This document shows, in pieces, positions 26,544 through 36,002 of a stretch of DNA of 64,000 bases. The notes beneath the pieces are model-generated. The model was given only the letters and a program-made list of their open reading frames with translations. It was not told the origin of the DNA and ran no database searches. Each line of letters opens with the position of its first letter. The stretch's first letter is position 1. The position numbers and the translations under genes are program-made. Origin of the DNA: CBDAMZ01 sp965197375 (GTDB taxonomy: Bacteria > Acidobacteriota > Vicinamibacteria > Vicinamibacterales > UBA8438); the NCBI GenBank assembly GCA_965197375.1, contig CBDAMZ010000009.1, positions 248,001 through 312,000 on the forward strand. Reading direction: 5' to 3'.

Positions 26544-29322
26544 CTAACGGTCGATTTCAACCAGCGCCGCACCATCCTCGTTGACCTCCACGCCGCGGAG
26601 CTGGCCCCGAACGGGCACCCGCACCTCGGTCACTTGCTCGGTGACGGGAACGACGATCGTTTCATCTGTGCCGGCGCGATACCGTAACGTGACAGTGATT
26701 GGGACCTCGAAAAGCTTCGAGCCCTGCTCGAAACGGAGCACGGCGTCGGTCCCCCCCTTGTTGTCCGCCCAGCTGCACCTCCGTGCGATAGCTGAAATTA
26801 ATCTCCGGAAGGTCCGTTCCGTGAATCCAGCGTTCGAAGAAATTTGCCAGCGAGCGATTCGCTTCGAGTTCGAAGGCACTGATGAGGTCGTCGGTACCGG
26901 CGTTCTGGAACCGCATCTCGTTATAGAAGCGGCGAAGGCCGTTGAAGAACGCCTTGTCGCCGACTAGGCGGCGTAGCATATGCAGAACCATCGCACCCTT
27001 GTTGTAGACCAGCGCTCGGAACACTCGCGGCTTGTTCTCTAGGCGGCCGAGTCGATGCCCAAGGTAGACCGGCCCTTGTTCGGTGTGCCGCAAGCTCCAG
27101 CGTTGCATTTGGGAGACGATTTTGGCAAACACCTCCGTGCCACCCTCGTGCTCGGCGTACAGCGCGGCGAAGTACTGTGCGAGACCCTCACTTAGCCATC
27201 GCTCGTGGTAGTTCTTTAAGCCTACCCCCTGGCCCCACCACTGGTGCGCCAGCTCGTGCGCGAGAAAAAAAGAGGGATAGTTGCTAAAGGCCACTGGGTC
27301 AGTTCGCCACGATATCGTGAGACCCGGGTGCCTCGGGAGTTCTTGGTTGAGCACCGCGAAGTAGGCTGGGCTATGGCCGCCGGGTAGAAGGGCGTCGGTC
27401 AGCGTGAGCGTGAAAGTCGGATATGGAATGTCGCCGATAAGTGACGCGTAGAAGTGGAGGACGTCGGCCGACTTGTCGTAGAAATCAGCAACGCGATTCT
27501 TGCTGCGCTCGTTTGATTCGACCGCGAGCAACAGGCTGTCGTAGGACACGCCCGCGCGCAGGACAGCTGATGCTGCGACGTCACTTTCAAGTACGACCTC
27601 GCGCGACTCGGTCTCGCCGGCCGCGAACCGGCTGATGAGGGACGACAAGTAGCGGACCGGCTGCGGCGTCACGAACGCGTAGCGGCGAGTGCCGGTCTTG
27701 CCTGGCTCCGTCCGCGCCAGCGGGTTGCCTGCGGTGGGAACGCCGCTAGCCACGACCCCGTAGCCGGCAGGGACCGTGAGATTCATCACGGCGGTCGCGT
27801 AGTCGTGGACGGTCGACTGGGGGTACCAGTAGCTCGAGTTGCTGTAGACGTAGCTGGATTCAGCGCGCCCGAACGGCATCTGGGATGTGATCCCCTCGAA
27901 CACAAACCGCTGCACGCCGATCCAATTTTCGTCCAGCGGCTGTGCCTTAAGGAGGCCGGAATAGTTAACGACAACCGTGAACTCGGCACCAGTCAGCACT
28001 TCCCCGGGGAGGTTGATAACGATGTTGTTCTGTCCCCGCATGCGGAAGAACCGGAGCAACCCGAACTCGTTCGACGTGACCGAGAACACCTCGAGATCGT
28101 CCGCCAGGCGGAGGGTCAACGTCGTCAACGACCGAGCGGTCACGCGCAGGGCCAATCGTGTCGTGCCTTCGATGAAGCACCCGCGGAGTCGCGGGCGGGA
28201 GCGGAAGGACTCTTGGACCGTACCGCGCGGCTTGAACGAAGCCTCGATCCGGTAGTCCAGCACGTCGTAGGATACGGTGTCGTTCTCGCTGTAGTAGCGG
28301 CCCTGGACGGCACGTTTCTGCGCCGACGGGTACAGCGCGATGATGCGATTAAGCGCTCGATCGTAGAGCGTGATGTCTTCTGGCCGGTTCTGTATCTGCG
28401 CGTATGTCAACGTCCCGGAGCGACGCGTCCGGATTTCGGCGATGAAATCGCCGATGCTTGGCACCAGCGACCATGTCTTACCACTGAGGTCACCGAGGTC
28501 GACGACAAACGAGAGCATGGAAAACTCGTCGAACACCTCCTGTGCCAGCTGGAGGTCGTCGATAGCGACTGATGTTTCGACCAGCGTGCTGGTCGAAACC
28601 AGAGATGAGAACGTCTCCGGGTGCACACGGACGAATGCTTCGGTGAACTTCGCTTCGAGTGTTTCGCTGCCTGAGAAGATTCGAACCTGTCCACGCTCGG
28701 CTTCTGGCTGTGGCGAGAAAGTTAGGACACCGTCCCCCACGAGGACCAAACTGGTGATCCCCTGGTCGGTCTCGGCCACGAAGGCGGCACCGTGCGACAT
28801 CCGTAGCGTCATGTCCTCGCCGGTGATGACCAGGTCGGCCGCGTCAAACTGCTTGTCGAGGCTCAGCGTTAGGTGGTGCAGCCCCTCGACCGAGTCGATG
28901 CTAAGCTGGTCAGCAATCCGCCACGCCGAAGGCGAGCCTCCCACAGCAGGGTCCTGGACTACGGCCAGCAGCCAGGTCTGCAGCCGGCCGCGGGTGCCGC
29001 TTTCGGTGAACACTTCCACCGTCAGCTCATAGCCAGTACCCTCCGGTGCGCCCTCCAGTGGTACCGAGGACCATACCCGCACGACGGCCTGAGTGACATC
29101 CGGACGTAAGCCATCGCGCGCGAATTCGCGCGCTGCCTCCACATCGGCGTCGCCAGCGAGCAGGTTCAGATAGGCCGTCACGTCCGACGATCCAACGGCG
29201 GTTTGCAGCGTGTCGACGAATGGATCGAAGTCGGCCGCCGAGATCGCCGGCTGGGCCGCGGCCGTGCACGGGAGCACCAGGCCCAAGACCATGATCAAGA
29301 CGCTACCGGCCACCCACGTCAT
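26544..29322 (-). CDS. M1-family zinc metallopeptidase, frameshifted near the C-terminus
   Basis: Gluzincin aminopeptidase-like exported protein. Signal peptide (MTWVAGSVLIMVLGLVL...AAA), a long N-terminal beta-rich region, then the M1 catalytic domain with zinc motif HELAHQWWG near residue 687, LSEGLAQYFAALYAEH, and a C-terminal ERWIHGTDLPEINFSYRTE segment. The frame breaks at a run of seven C (26751-26757; G7 on the coding strand). With six G it continues as TDAVLRFEQGSKLFEVPITV to a stop at 26544, giving about 925 aa. As read, it would end at 26662 with an unrelated tail. ATG 29322 has GGGGAGG 8 nt upstream, better than ATG 29370. Confidence 0.88.
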
Positions 29323-29482
29323 GTGGGGAGCCTCCCCATCCTCACGCCTTGTCAGAGTCGGACGCGTCATCGTGTGGTCGGCCTTTGGGGTGTCAGCGTA
29401 ACTACGAAAGGCAGCACTTAGTCTGATGCGTATGCCCTCTCGGATGCAAGTGAAGGGGAGGAGTGGTTAGGGTTCTGAGAGC

Positions 29483-30718
29483 TCAGTTGGCCAGAAACTC
29501 GGCGGTGAACGCCTCGATCGTGTCGAAAAATTTGGTTAGCTCGGCGGGGGAGGCTAGAAAGACGATGCGAAAGTAGCCATCGCTGGGCTGCGTACCGAAG
29601 CCGGAACCATAGACGCACAAAAGCCCCGTGGCGCGTACCAAGCCCAGGACGAAATCTTCGTCTGTACAACCGGGCGGGAGCTCAACCTTTGGCATGGCGT
29701 AGAAAGCTGCCCGGGGCGGCACGCACGACATCCCCTCGATGGCGTTGAGCCGCCGCGTCGTCAGTTCCGCACGTGCCTTCAAGCCATGGCAGAACTCTGC
29801 TTGATGGCCCTTATCACCGGTCAACGCAGCGGCGATTGCATATTGCATCGGTCCCACGCTGCACAGGCGACCGTCCGCCACCTCCTTGACCGCGGCGAGG
29901 ACCTTATCCAGCCGCGGCCCGCCGCCGACTGCCATCCAGCCGGCGCGCCAGCCGGGCGCGATATAGGCCTTAGAGAGAGACGAAAACGAGATCACTGGGG
30001 CATCTGGATTGGAGGCGCCGAGTGGCGGCACCGGGCCATCATAGGCCAGGTCGGTATAGCCCTCGTCAGATAGCAGCACGATGTTGTAGCGATCGGCGAT
30101 ATCGACAAAGGCCCGCCTCGCCGTGTGCGCGTAGACGGCGCCGGTTGGGTTGTTCGGGTCGATAACGACGAGCGCGCGCGTCCTCGGGCCGATCAGGCTA
30201 TGCACATGCTCGAGGTCTGGCTCCCAACCACGCGCTGGATCCGTTCGATAGTAGACTGCGTGCGCCCCGAGCTTGGCCAACACCGCAGTGTAGAACGGAT
30301 AGCTGGGAACCGGTACCAGCACCTCATCGCCGCGATCGACGAGCACGCTTAGTGCTAGGTCGATGCCTTCGGACGCACCCGATGTCAGGACGACACGGTC
30401 GGGGGGCGTTGAGAAACCGCGTGCCTCGAAATCCGCCGCGACCGCCGTGCGGGCCAGCTCGATGCCGGCTGCAGACGTGTAGCCGTTACGGCCCTCGCGC
30501 ATTGCCCGCTCGACCGCCTCCACGAGATGTGGCGGGGTCTTGAACCCGAAGAGTACCGGGTCCCCGATATTGAGGTAGTGAACCTTCCGGCCGCTGGCTT
30601 CAACCTTTTTGGCCTCGGCGACGATGTTACGAATGGCGTAGTTGAAGCCACCGACGCGGTTAGCCACCGGAATGGGTGTGGCCGCGCCAGTCGCTGTTAC
30701 TTTTTTCGAAGATGCCAT
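29483..30718 (-). CDS. PLP-dependent class I/II aminotransferase
   Basis: Fold-type I aminotransferase (411 aa) resembling the AlaT/AspC group. HYLNIGDPVLFGFKTPPHLV near the N-terminus, RNGYTSAAGIELARTAVAAD, cofactor-binding DPNNPTGAVY and SDEGYTDLAYDG, Schiff-base Lys in SFSSLSKAYIAPGWRAGW, and the carboxylate-binding Arg in FRIVFLA. The exact amino acid substrate cannot be set from sequence. Start ATG 30718. It is divergent from an ACT-domain gene, which suggests amino-acid-responsive control (inference). Confidence 0.92.
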   Translation of the reverse strand: MASSKKVTATGAATPIPVANRVGGFNYAIRNIVAEAKKVEASGRKVHYLNIGDPVLFGFKTPPHLVEAVERAMREGRNGYTSAAGIELARTAVAADFEARGFSTPPDRVVLTSGASEGIDLALSVLVDRGDEVLVPVPSYPFYTAVLAKLGAHAVYYRTDPARGWEPDLEHVHSLIGPRTRALVVIDPNNPTGAVYAHTARRAFVDIADRYNIVLLSDEGYTDLAYDGPVPPLGASNPDAPVISFSSLSKAYIAPGWRAGWMAVGGGPRLDKVLAAVKEVADGRLCSVGPMQYAIAAALTGDKGHQAEFCHGLKARAELTTRRLNAIEGMSCVPPRAAFYAMPKVELPPGCTDEDFVLGLVRATGLLCVYGSGFGTQPSDGYFRIVFLASPAELTKFFDTIEAFTAEFLAN

Positions 30719-30863
30719 CTCTCTACCTAATGCTATCGCAACTTGGCGCACAATTCTTGAGTGCCGTGGCGCGGTTAAGGACCCGGACCGGCCCACAGAT
30801 ACTGATGAATTGCCAGAGACGCCCTGGTGTCCAGGACAACGCGATTAGGGTAAGCTCCTCGGC

Positions 30864-31247
30864 ATGGCGATTCGAACGGAGCTCTCACTGAGATTACAGA
30901 ACAGCCCAGGAGCCCTGAGCCGCGTGTGCCAGTGCCTTTACGACGAGCGCGTTAACATCCTAGCCCTGACGGTTGAAGGGGGTGGCACCCTGCGCGTGGT
31001 TGTTGATAATCCGCTTCACGCTGCCGGAACACTGCGGGACCGGGACTACGAGGTAGACCAACAGGACGTGCTGTTCATCCAGTTGCCCAACGGTCCTGGG
31101 GCGGCAGAGAAGGCCGTGCGGCTATTGGCTACCGCCGGTGTCAACATTGAGTACGCGTACGGCTCGGCGCTCGACGATCACGCCATGGCTGCGGTGGTCG
31201 TTGGCGTCGAAGACGCACAACGAGCCTCGATGGCTGCGGGCGTTTAG
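30864..31247 (+). CDS. Tandem ACT-domain amino-acid-binding protein
   Basis: 127-aa stand-alone ACT protein. The first ACT (ELSLRLQNSPGALSRVCQCL, then DERVNILALTVE) is followed by a second, shorter ACT (NGPGAAEKAVRLLATAGVNI). Such proteins bind amino acids and act as regulatory partners. Placed divergently from the aminotransferase, it may sense that pathway's product. CCTGG-TGT-CCAGG at 30823-30835 upstream is a small palindrome of unknown use. Confidence 0.85.
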   Translation: MAIRTELSLRLQNSPGALSRVCQCLYDERVNILALTVEGGGTLRVVVDNPLHAAGTLRDRDYEVDQQDVLFIQLPNGPGAAEKAVRLLATAGVNIEYAYGSALDDHAMAAVVVGVEDAQRASMAAGV

Positions 31248-31279
31248 CGTCCAGACTCGGGAGACCAGCGTGTAACTCG

Positions 31280-31470
31280 ATGCACCTTTACATTGAACCG
31301 ATGGACGCCGTGTTGGTGGAGTTTGATGGGAAGGGGCGAGTGAGGCTCGACGGCGAGGACTGGAGAGCAGGCCTTCGCTTCAGGAGATCCGCGCTATCCT
31401 CTACGCGGCCGAGAACGAGACGGCAAACCTCAAAGGGCTCATCGACGTGCTCGACGTGACAGGGGACTAG
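31280..31470 (+). pseudogene. Small ORF split by an apparent single-base deletion
   Basis: From ATG 31280 the frame gives MHLYIEPMDAVLVEFDGKGR and VRLDGEDW. A different frame then gives the protein-like PSLQEIRAILYAAENETANL and KGLIDVLDVTGD, ending in TAG at 31468-31470. One missing base around 31365-31376 would join them into a product of about 63 aa. No family recognised. Its stop overlaps the grpE stop (CTAG, convergent). Confidence 0.4.
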
Positions 31471-32159
31471 CGCTCTGCGCCAGCGGCGGCTTCACGCTCA
31501 AGCTTTCCCACGGTGACGCTGGCCGGCCGCAGCACGTCTTCCCCGATCAAATACCCAGGCTTGACGACCGTGACGACGATGTTCTCTTGCTTGAGATCGG
31601 CAACCGGGACGGTCGAGAGGGCCTCGTGCGCGGTGGGATCGAACGCCTGGCCGGCCGCGGCGATTTGCGTCACCTCATACCGGCCGAGCATCGCGAGAAA
31701 CTGGTTCCGCACCAGCGCGACACCTTGCAGCAGGGCATCCGTGGTGTCTTCGGCGGCGGCTCCGTCGCGTCCAGCCGCGATGGCGCGGTCGAGATTGTCG
31801 ACCACCTCCAAGAAAGCGCCAAGGATGCCACGCTTTTCCCGCTCGACGTCCTTGGCCATCTCGCGGCGCAACCGATCACGCGTCTGCTCGAAATCGTTCG
31901 CGGCCTGCTTGAATCTGTCGGCGTACTCTTTGAGTCGCGCGTCTTTCTCTGCCAGCTGCCGCTCGATGTCCTCGACGTAGGTTGGTTTGTCGGACCTCCG
32001 CTCCTCGCCTTCGGCCTCGTCGCTTCCGCGCGCCCACCACCGCTTGTCGACGACTCGGATCGGCGGTGGAGTTCCTGGGGAGCCGTCTGGCGGCCGCACG
32101 CCACCTGCAGGTGGGAGACCGGCGCCGGACGTTGATGAGGCGGAGGCCGGCTTACTCAC
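31467..32159 (-). CDS. grpE: Nucleotide exchange factor GrpE
   Basis: DnaK co-chaperone (230 aa). A Pro/Gly-rich N-terminal extension, a long coiled coil (about 70-140; VEDIERQLAEKDARLKEYAD to RRDMAKDVEREKRG region), then a four-helix and beta-wing head (VDNLDRAIAAGR, GVALVRNQFLAMLGRYEVTQ, FDPTAHEALSTVP, GYLIGEDVLRPASVTVGK). GTG 32159 overlaps the clpA stop by 8 nt. An upstream extension of the frame lies inside clpA and is not used. No dnaK or dnaJ in the window. Confidence 0.92.
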   Translation of the reverse strand: MSKPASASSTSGAGLPPAGGVRPPDGSPGTPPPIRVVDKRWWARGSDEAEGEERRSDKPTYVEDIERQLAEKDARLKEYADRFKQAANDFEQTRDRLRREMAKDVEREKRGILGAFLEVVDNLDRAIAAGRDGAAAEDTTDALLQGVALVRNQFLAMLGRYEVTQIAAAGQAFDPTAHEALSTVPVADLKQENIVVTVVKPGYLIGEDVLRPASVTVGKLEREAAAGAER

Positions 32160-34494
32160 TCGTTGCCTCTTCGGGCGTGCGCCCGGGAGCTTCCGTGACC
32201 GCGGGTGGTGAAACAGCGTCGAATGCAAACACGAGTTTGCCATCCTTCGACCCGATCCGGACGGTGCCGCCACGTTCGAGTCGGCCGAAGAGAATCTCGT
32301 CGGTCAGCGGGTCACGGACCTCGGTCTGGACCACGCGGGCCAGCGGGCGCGCGCCGTACACGGGGTCGTAACCCTTGGCGGCCAGCCAGGCCCGCGCGTC
32401 AGGCTCGAGCGTGATAGCGACGCGGCTCTCAGCTAACTGGGCTTCGAGCTGCAAGATGAATTTTTCGACGATCGTCTCCATCACGGCTGGCGTCAGCGTG
32501 CCGAACGCCACGATGGCGTCAAGCCGATTCCGGAACTCTGGGCTGAAGATCCGCTGGATGGCTGCCTTCATTTGCCCCTTCGCTGAATTCGTTTGATCTG
32601 TGCTGAAACCGATGGCGATGGTGCTTGCCTCTCGTGAGCCGGCGTTCGATGTCATGATGAGCACCACGTGACGGAAGTCCGCCTTGCGGCCGCTGTTGTC
32701 GGTCAGAGTGGCGTGGTCCATGACCTGGAGCAAGATGTTGTAGACATCTGGATGTGCCTTCTCGATTTCATCGAGCAGCACGACGCTGTAGGGGTGGGTG
32801 CGAACGGCGTCAACGAGGAGCCCACCTTGCTCAAAGCCGACGTAGCCGGGTGGCGCGCCGATTAGGCGTGCCACGGCGTGCTTTTCCATATATTCGCTCA
32901 TGTCGTAGCGGGTGAACTCGTTGCCGAGGTGGATCGCGAGCTGCTTGGCAAGTTCTGTCTTGCCGACGCCGGTTGGTCCTGTGAACAGAAAACATCCGGC
33001 CGGGCGTTCAGGCATTCCCAGGCCTGCCCGGGAGCGCTTGATCGCCGTCACGACCGCGCGGACGGCGTCCTGTTGGCCGAAGACCACTCGCTCGAGCGAC
33101 TCCCCGAGAGTGCGCAGCCGTTCCTTGTCGGACGCCGTGGCCTGCTTTTCCGGAATGCGGGCCATCCGAGCAACCACTCGCTCGATGTCGGTCGTTGTCA
33201 CCTCCGCCGAGTCCTCCTCCAACCGCTGGCCACCGGCCTCAGGCCCCTGAAGTGCTAGCACTGCGCCTGCTTCATCCAAGACGTCGATCGCACTATCCGG
33301 CAGCCGGACGTCGCGCAAATGCCGTTTGGCGAGCTTCGCCGCCGCGCGCACCGCGTCGTCGGCGTACGTGACCATGTGATGCGCCGCGTAGCGTGACCGG
33401 AGTCCCTCAAGGATCAAAATTGTTTCCTCAACTGTTGGCTCGTCGACGGTCACTTTTTGCAAGCGTCTCGCCAACGCGCGATCTTTTTCGATGTGCTTGA
33501 AACCTTCGAACGTCGTCGAGCCGATCACGCGCAGCTCGCCGGCGGCGAGGATCGGCTTGATCAAGGTCGCGAGGTCCATCGCACCGCCCGTCGCAGCCCC
33601 TGCCCCCACTGCCGCGTGCACCTCATCGATGAAGAGGATCGGCATCGGGTGATTTTCGAGGGCGCCGATGATCGCTTTGAACCGTTCTTCGAAGTCGCCG
33701 CGAAAGCGCGTGCCGGCCAGCAGGGCGGCAGTGTCGAGCGCGAAGATCTCTGCGCCCCTAAGTCGAGTGGAGGCATCGTTGTCCAGGAGCCGCGTGGCGA
33801 GACCCTCGGCGAGTGCTGTCTTACCCACTCCGGCATCGCCCACGAATATGGGGTTGTTTTTGCGGCGCCGGCACAGGATCTCAAGCGTGCGCTGCAGCTC
33901 GCTCGTGCGGCCGATGAGCGGATCGAGCTTACCCGCCTTGGCACGTGCCGACAGGTGGATGGTATAGGCCGAAAGCGTGTCACGGGTGGTCGCCGAGCCT
34001 TCGTCGCCCACATCCGCCTTGGCCCTGTCGCTGGCCGTCTTGTTGTTGCCGGTGATGAGTGGGACTTTCGAAATGCCGTGGGATATGTAGTTGAGAACGT
34101 CGAGTCGGGTGACGCCTTGCGCTTCGAGGACCTGCGCGGCGTGTGTTTTCGGTTGCTGCAAGATGGCGGCGATCACGTCGCCCGAGCGAACCTCGTCCTT
34201 GCCAGAGCTCTGCACATGCAGGACAGCAGTCTGGAGTACGCGACGGAAGCCGAGGGTCTGCGCCGGTTCGCGAGAACTTTCTGTCCGTGCAAAGGTCTCC
34301 AGCATGCCGAGGACCTCGTCCAGCGTTCGCCGAAGTGCCGGCAGGTCAGCACCGCACGCGGCGAGAATTCGCTCGCCCTCTGGGTCGTGCGCCAGCGCGT
34401 AGAGCAGATGTTCGAGCGCGAGGTGCGTGTGACGGCGGGACGCCGCCTCGCGATACGCGACATTGAGGACCAGTTCGAGCGATGCGCTGAACAT
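32152..34494 (-). CDS. clpA: ATP-dependent Clp protease ATP-binding subunit ClpA
   Basis: AAA+ unfoldase for ClpP (780 aa). N-terminal Clp_N repeat domain (MFSASLELVLNVAYREAASR onward), first AAA+ module (GDAGVGKTALAEGLA, FIDEVHAAVGAG), second module (TGPTGVGKTELAKQLA, VLLDEIEKAHPDVYNILLQ), and the D2 C-terminal domain. It has no ClpB-type middle coiled coil. It starts 1 nt from the end of clpS and is coupled to grpE downstream. Confidence 0.96.
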   Translation of the reverse strand: MFSASLELVLNVAYREAASRRHTHLALEHLLYALAHDPEGERILAACGADLPALRRTLDEVLGMLETFARTESSREPAQTLGFRRVLQTAVLHVQSSGKDEVRSGDVIAAILQQPKTHAAQVLEAQGVTRLDVLNYISHGISKVPLITGNNKTASDRAKADVGDEGSATTRDTLSAYTIHLSARAKAGKLDPLIGRTSELQRTLEILCRRRKNNPIFVGDAGVGKTALAEGLATRLLDNDASTRLRGAEIFALDTAALLAGTRFRGDFEERFKAIIGALENHPMPILFIDEVHAAVGAGAATGGAMDLATLIKPILAAGELRVIGSTTFEGFKHIEKDRALARRLQKVTVDEPTVEETILILEGLRSRYAAHHMVTYADDAVRAAAKLAKRHLRDVRLPDSAIDVLDEAGAVLALQGPEAGGQRLEEDSAEVTTTDIERVVARMARIPEKQATASDKERLRTLGESLERVVFGQQDAVRAVVTAIKRSRAGLGMPERPAGCFLFTGPTGVGKTELAKQLAIHLGNEFTRYDMSEYMEKHAVARLIGAPPGYVGFEQGGLLVDAVRTHPYSVVLLDEIEKAHPDVYNILLQVMDHATLTDNSGRKADFRHVVLIMTSNAGSREASTIAIGFSTDQTNSAKGQMKAAIQRIFSPEFRNRLDAIVAFGTLTPAVMETIVEKFILQLEAQLAESRVAITLEPDARAWLAAKGYDPVYGARPLARVVQTEVRDPLTDEILFGRLERGGTVRIGSKDGKLVFAFDAVSPPAVTEAPGRTPEEATSE

Positions 34495-34495
34495 G

Positions 34496-34810
34496 TCACT
34501 CTTCCTCAATACTTGCTTGCAGTGGGAATCCTGCACGCGTGGCCAAGTCTCGAACCGTGTCGACCTTGGTCTCGGCTACCTCGTAGGTATAGGTGCCGCA
34601 CACTGCCCGCCCCTGCGTGTGGACCTGCATCATCAGGCGGAACGCTTCGGCTGGACTCCTCTGGAACACGCTCTCGAGCACGTTCGCCACGAACTCCATC
34701 GTCGTATAGTCGTCGTTGAGCAGCAGGACGTGATAGAGCTTCGGCGTCTCCGTTTTCTCCTTGTGCCGTTCGAGGACGGTGCTGCCCGGCTGCTGGTCGC
34801 TGGTCGTCAT
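34496..34810 (-). CDS. clpS: ATP-dependent Clp protease adaptor ClpS
   Basis: N-degron adaptor of ClpA (104 aa). The conserved YHVLLLNDDYTTMEFVANVL segment and the pocket residues are present, followed by AFRLMMQVHTQGRAVCGTYT. It is directly upstream of clpA, in the standard order. Confidence 0.96.
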   Translation of the reverse strand: MTTSDQQPGSTVLERHKEKTETPKLYHVLLLNDDYTTMEFVANVLESVFQRSPAEAFRLMMQVHTQGRAVCGTYTYEVAETKVDTVRDLATRAGFPLQASIEEE

Positions 34811-34959
34811 GTGTGCAATACGGCAAAAGAGAGCGTCACCCAGCGTACTGAGACGCCTTTCGGCAGGTCAAGGGAGGACCAGCCCGCCGAGCCGGTCACT
34901 CCGCAACCCGGGTCGGTGCAGACCCGGACGGAATGGCTAGCAATGGCGTCATCTCGTTG

Positions 34960-34965
34960 TACACT
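34960..34965 (+). promoter_or_regulatory. -10 element before the metallo-beta-lactamase-fold gene
   Basis: TACACT (4/6) preceded by TG, 8 nt before ATG 34974; predicted leader 1-2 nt. A CCGGGT/ACCCGG inverted repeat (34908-34913 and 34922-34927) lies upstream. Confidence 0.35.
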
Positions 34966-34973
34966 TGGGCCCC

Positions 34974-35906
34974 ATGGAAACGATTGCCCGAGGCGTGACG
35001 TATGCCGATCTCAACTTTCGGGGGCACGCCCGCGTTATCGCCACGGCCATCATCCAGAGCGCGGCGGGCGTTGCCCTCGTGGATCCCGGTCCCTCATCCT
35101 GCCTAGAGACTCTCCGCGCGTCGCTGGGGGACCACGGGCTTTCGGTTGGTGACCTGCGGGCGGTGCTTCTGACGCACATCCACCTCGATCACGCTGGTGC
35201 AACCGGCTCGCTCGTGCAGGAGAACCCCGAAATTACGGTTTACGTGCACGAGCGTGGCGCGCCGCACATGATAGATCCGGCGAAGCTATTGGTGAGCGCC
35301 GCGCGCCTCTATGGCGACGCCATGGATGAGCTCTGGGGTCCGTTCCTGCCGGTGCCGGAGGGAAACATTCGGAGCCTGAGTGGTGGCGAGCAGATCGACG
35401 TCGCCGACCGCCAAGTTGAGGTGGCCTATACGCCCGGCCATGCGTCGCACCACGTCAGCTATTTCGACCGCGCGAGCGGGATCGCCCTGGTCGGCGACAC
35501 CGCGGGTGTGCGCACGGGGCACGAGCTGTTCGCGATGCCTCCGACGCCGCCGCCTGATATCGATGTCGAGCGGTGGGAAGAGAGCGTAGCGCGTATCCGG
35601 CGTTGGCAGGCCTCAACTCTTTTCGTGACTCATTTTGGCCCGCACGAAAATCCGCCGGCTCATCTGGATGCCTTCCTGGAGCACTTAAGCGCGATGAAGG
35701 GCATGGTGCGCAAGGGTCTCGAGGGTGGGGGAAGCGACGACGATCGCGTGGCCGCGTTCACTGCGGAAATGCGGCTCTACCTGCAGCGACACCTGCCGGC
35801 CGGCGAGGTGGCGCTCTATGAGCAGCCGGCGCCTCTGTCACTCTGCTGGCTCGGGTTGGCGCGGTACTGGCGCAAGCGCGGGGTGGGGATGTCGAGCTCC
35901 ACGTGA
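34974..35906 (+). CDS. Metallo-beta-lactamase-fold hydrolase
   Basis: MBL-superfamily zinc hydrolase (310 aa). The metal motif THIHLDHAG (HxHxDH) lies near residue 70. Later ligands are TPGHASHHVSY, GDTAG and THFGPHE. Glyoxalase-II-like layout with an extra C-terminal helical domain (about 220-310). The substrate is unknown. ATG 34974 is chosen over an in-frame TTG at 34965. It is divergent from clpS. Confidence 0.88.
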   Translation: METIARGVTYADLNFRGHARVIATAIIQSAAGVALVDPGPSSCLETLRASLGDHGLSVGDLRAVLLTHIHLDHAGATGSLVQENPEITVYVHERGAPHMIDPAKLLVSAARLYGDAMDELWGPFLPVPEGNIRSLSGGEQIDVADRQVEVAYTPGHASHHVSYFDRASGIALVGDTAGVRTGHELFAMPPTPPPDIDVERWEESVARIRRWQASTLFVTHFGPHENPPAHLDAFLEHLSAMKGMVRKGLEGGGSDDDRVAAFTAEMRLYLQRHLPAGEVALYEQPAPLSLCWLGLARYWRKRGVGMSSST

Positions 35907-36002
35907 TCACCGTGCGGCGCAGACGCACCTCGACGTCCTCGGTGCGCTACCGCAATTACGAAGGGACCACTTAGCGAGCGACGTTGGAACGGTGTTCGGC
36001 CG

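Noticed and set aside
33457..34719. 420-codon open frame on the plus strand
   Set aside because: Fully antisense to clpA/clpS; composition is typical of a shadow frame and no motif is recognisable.
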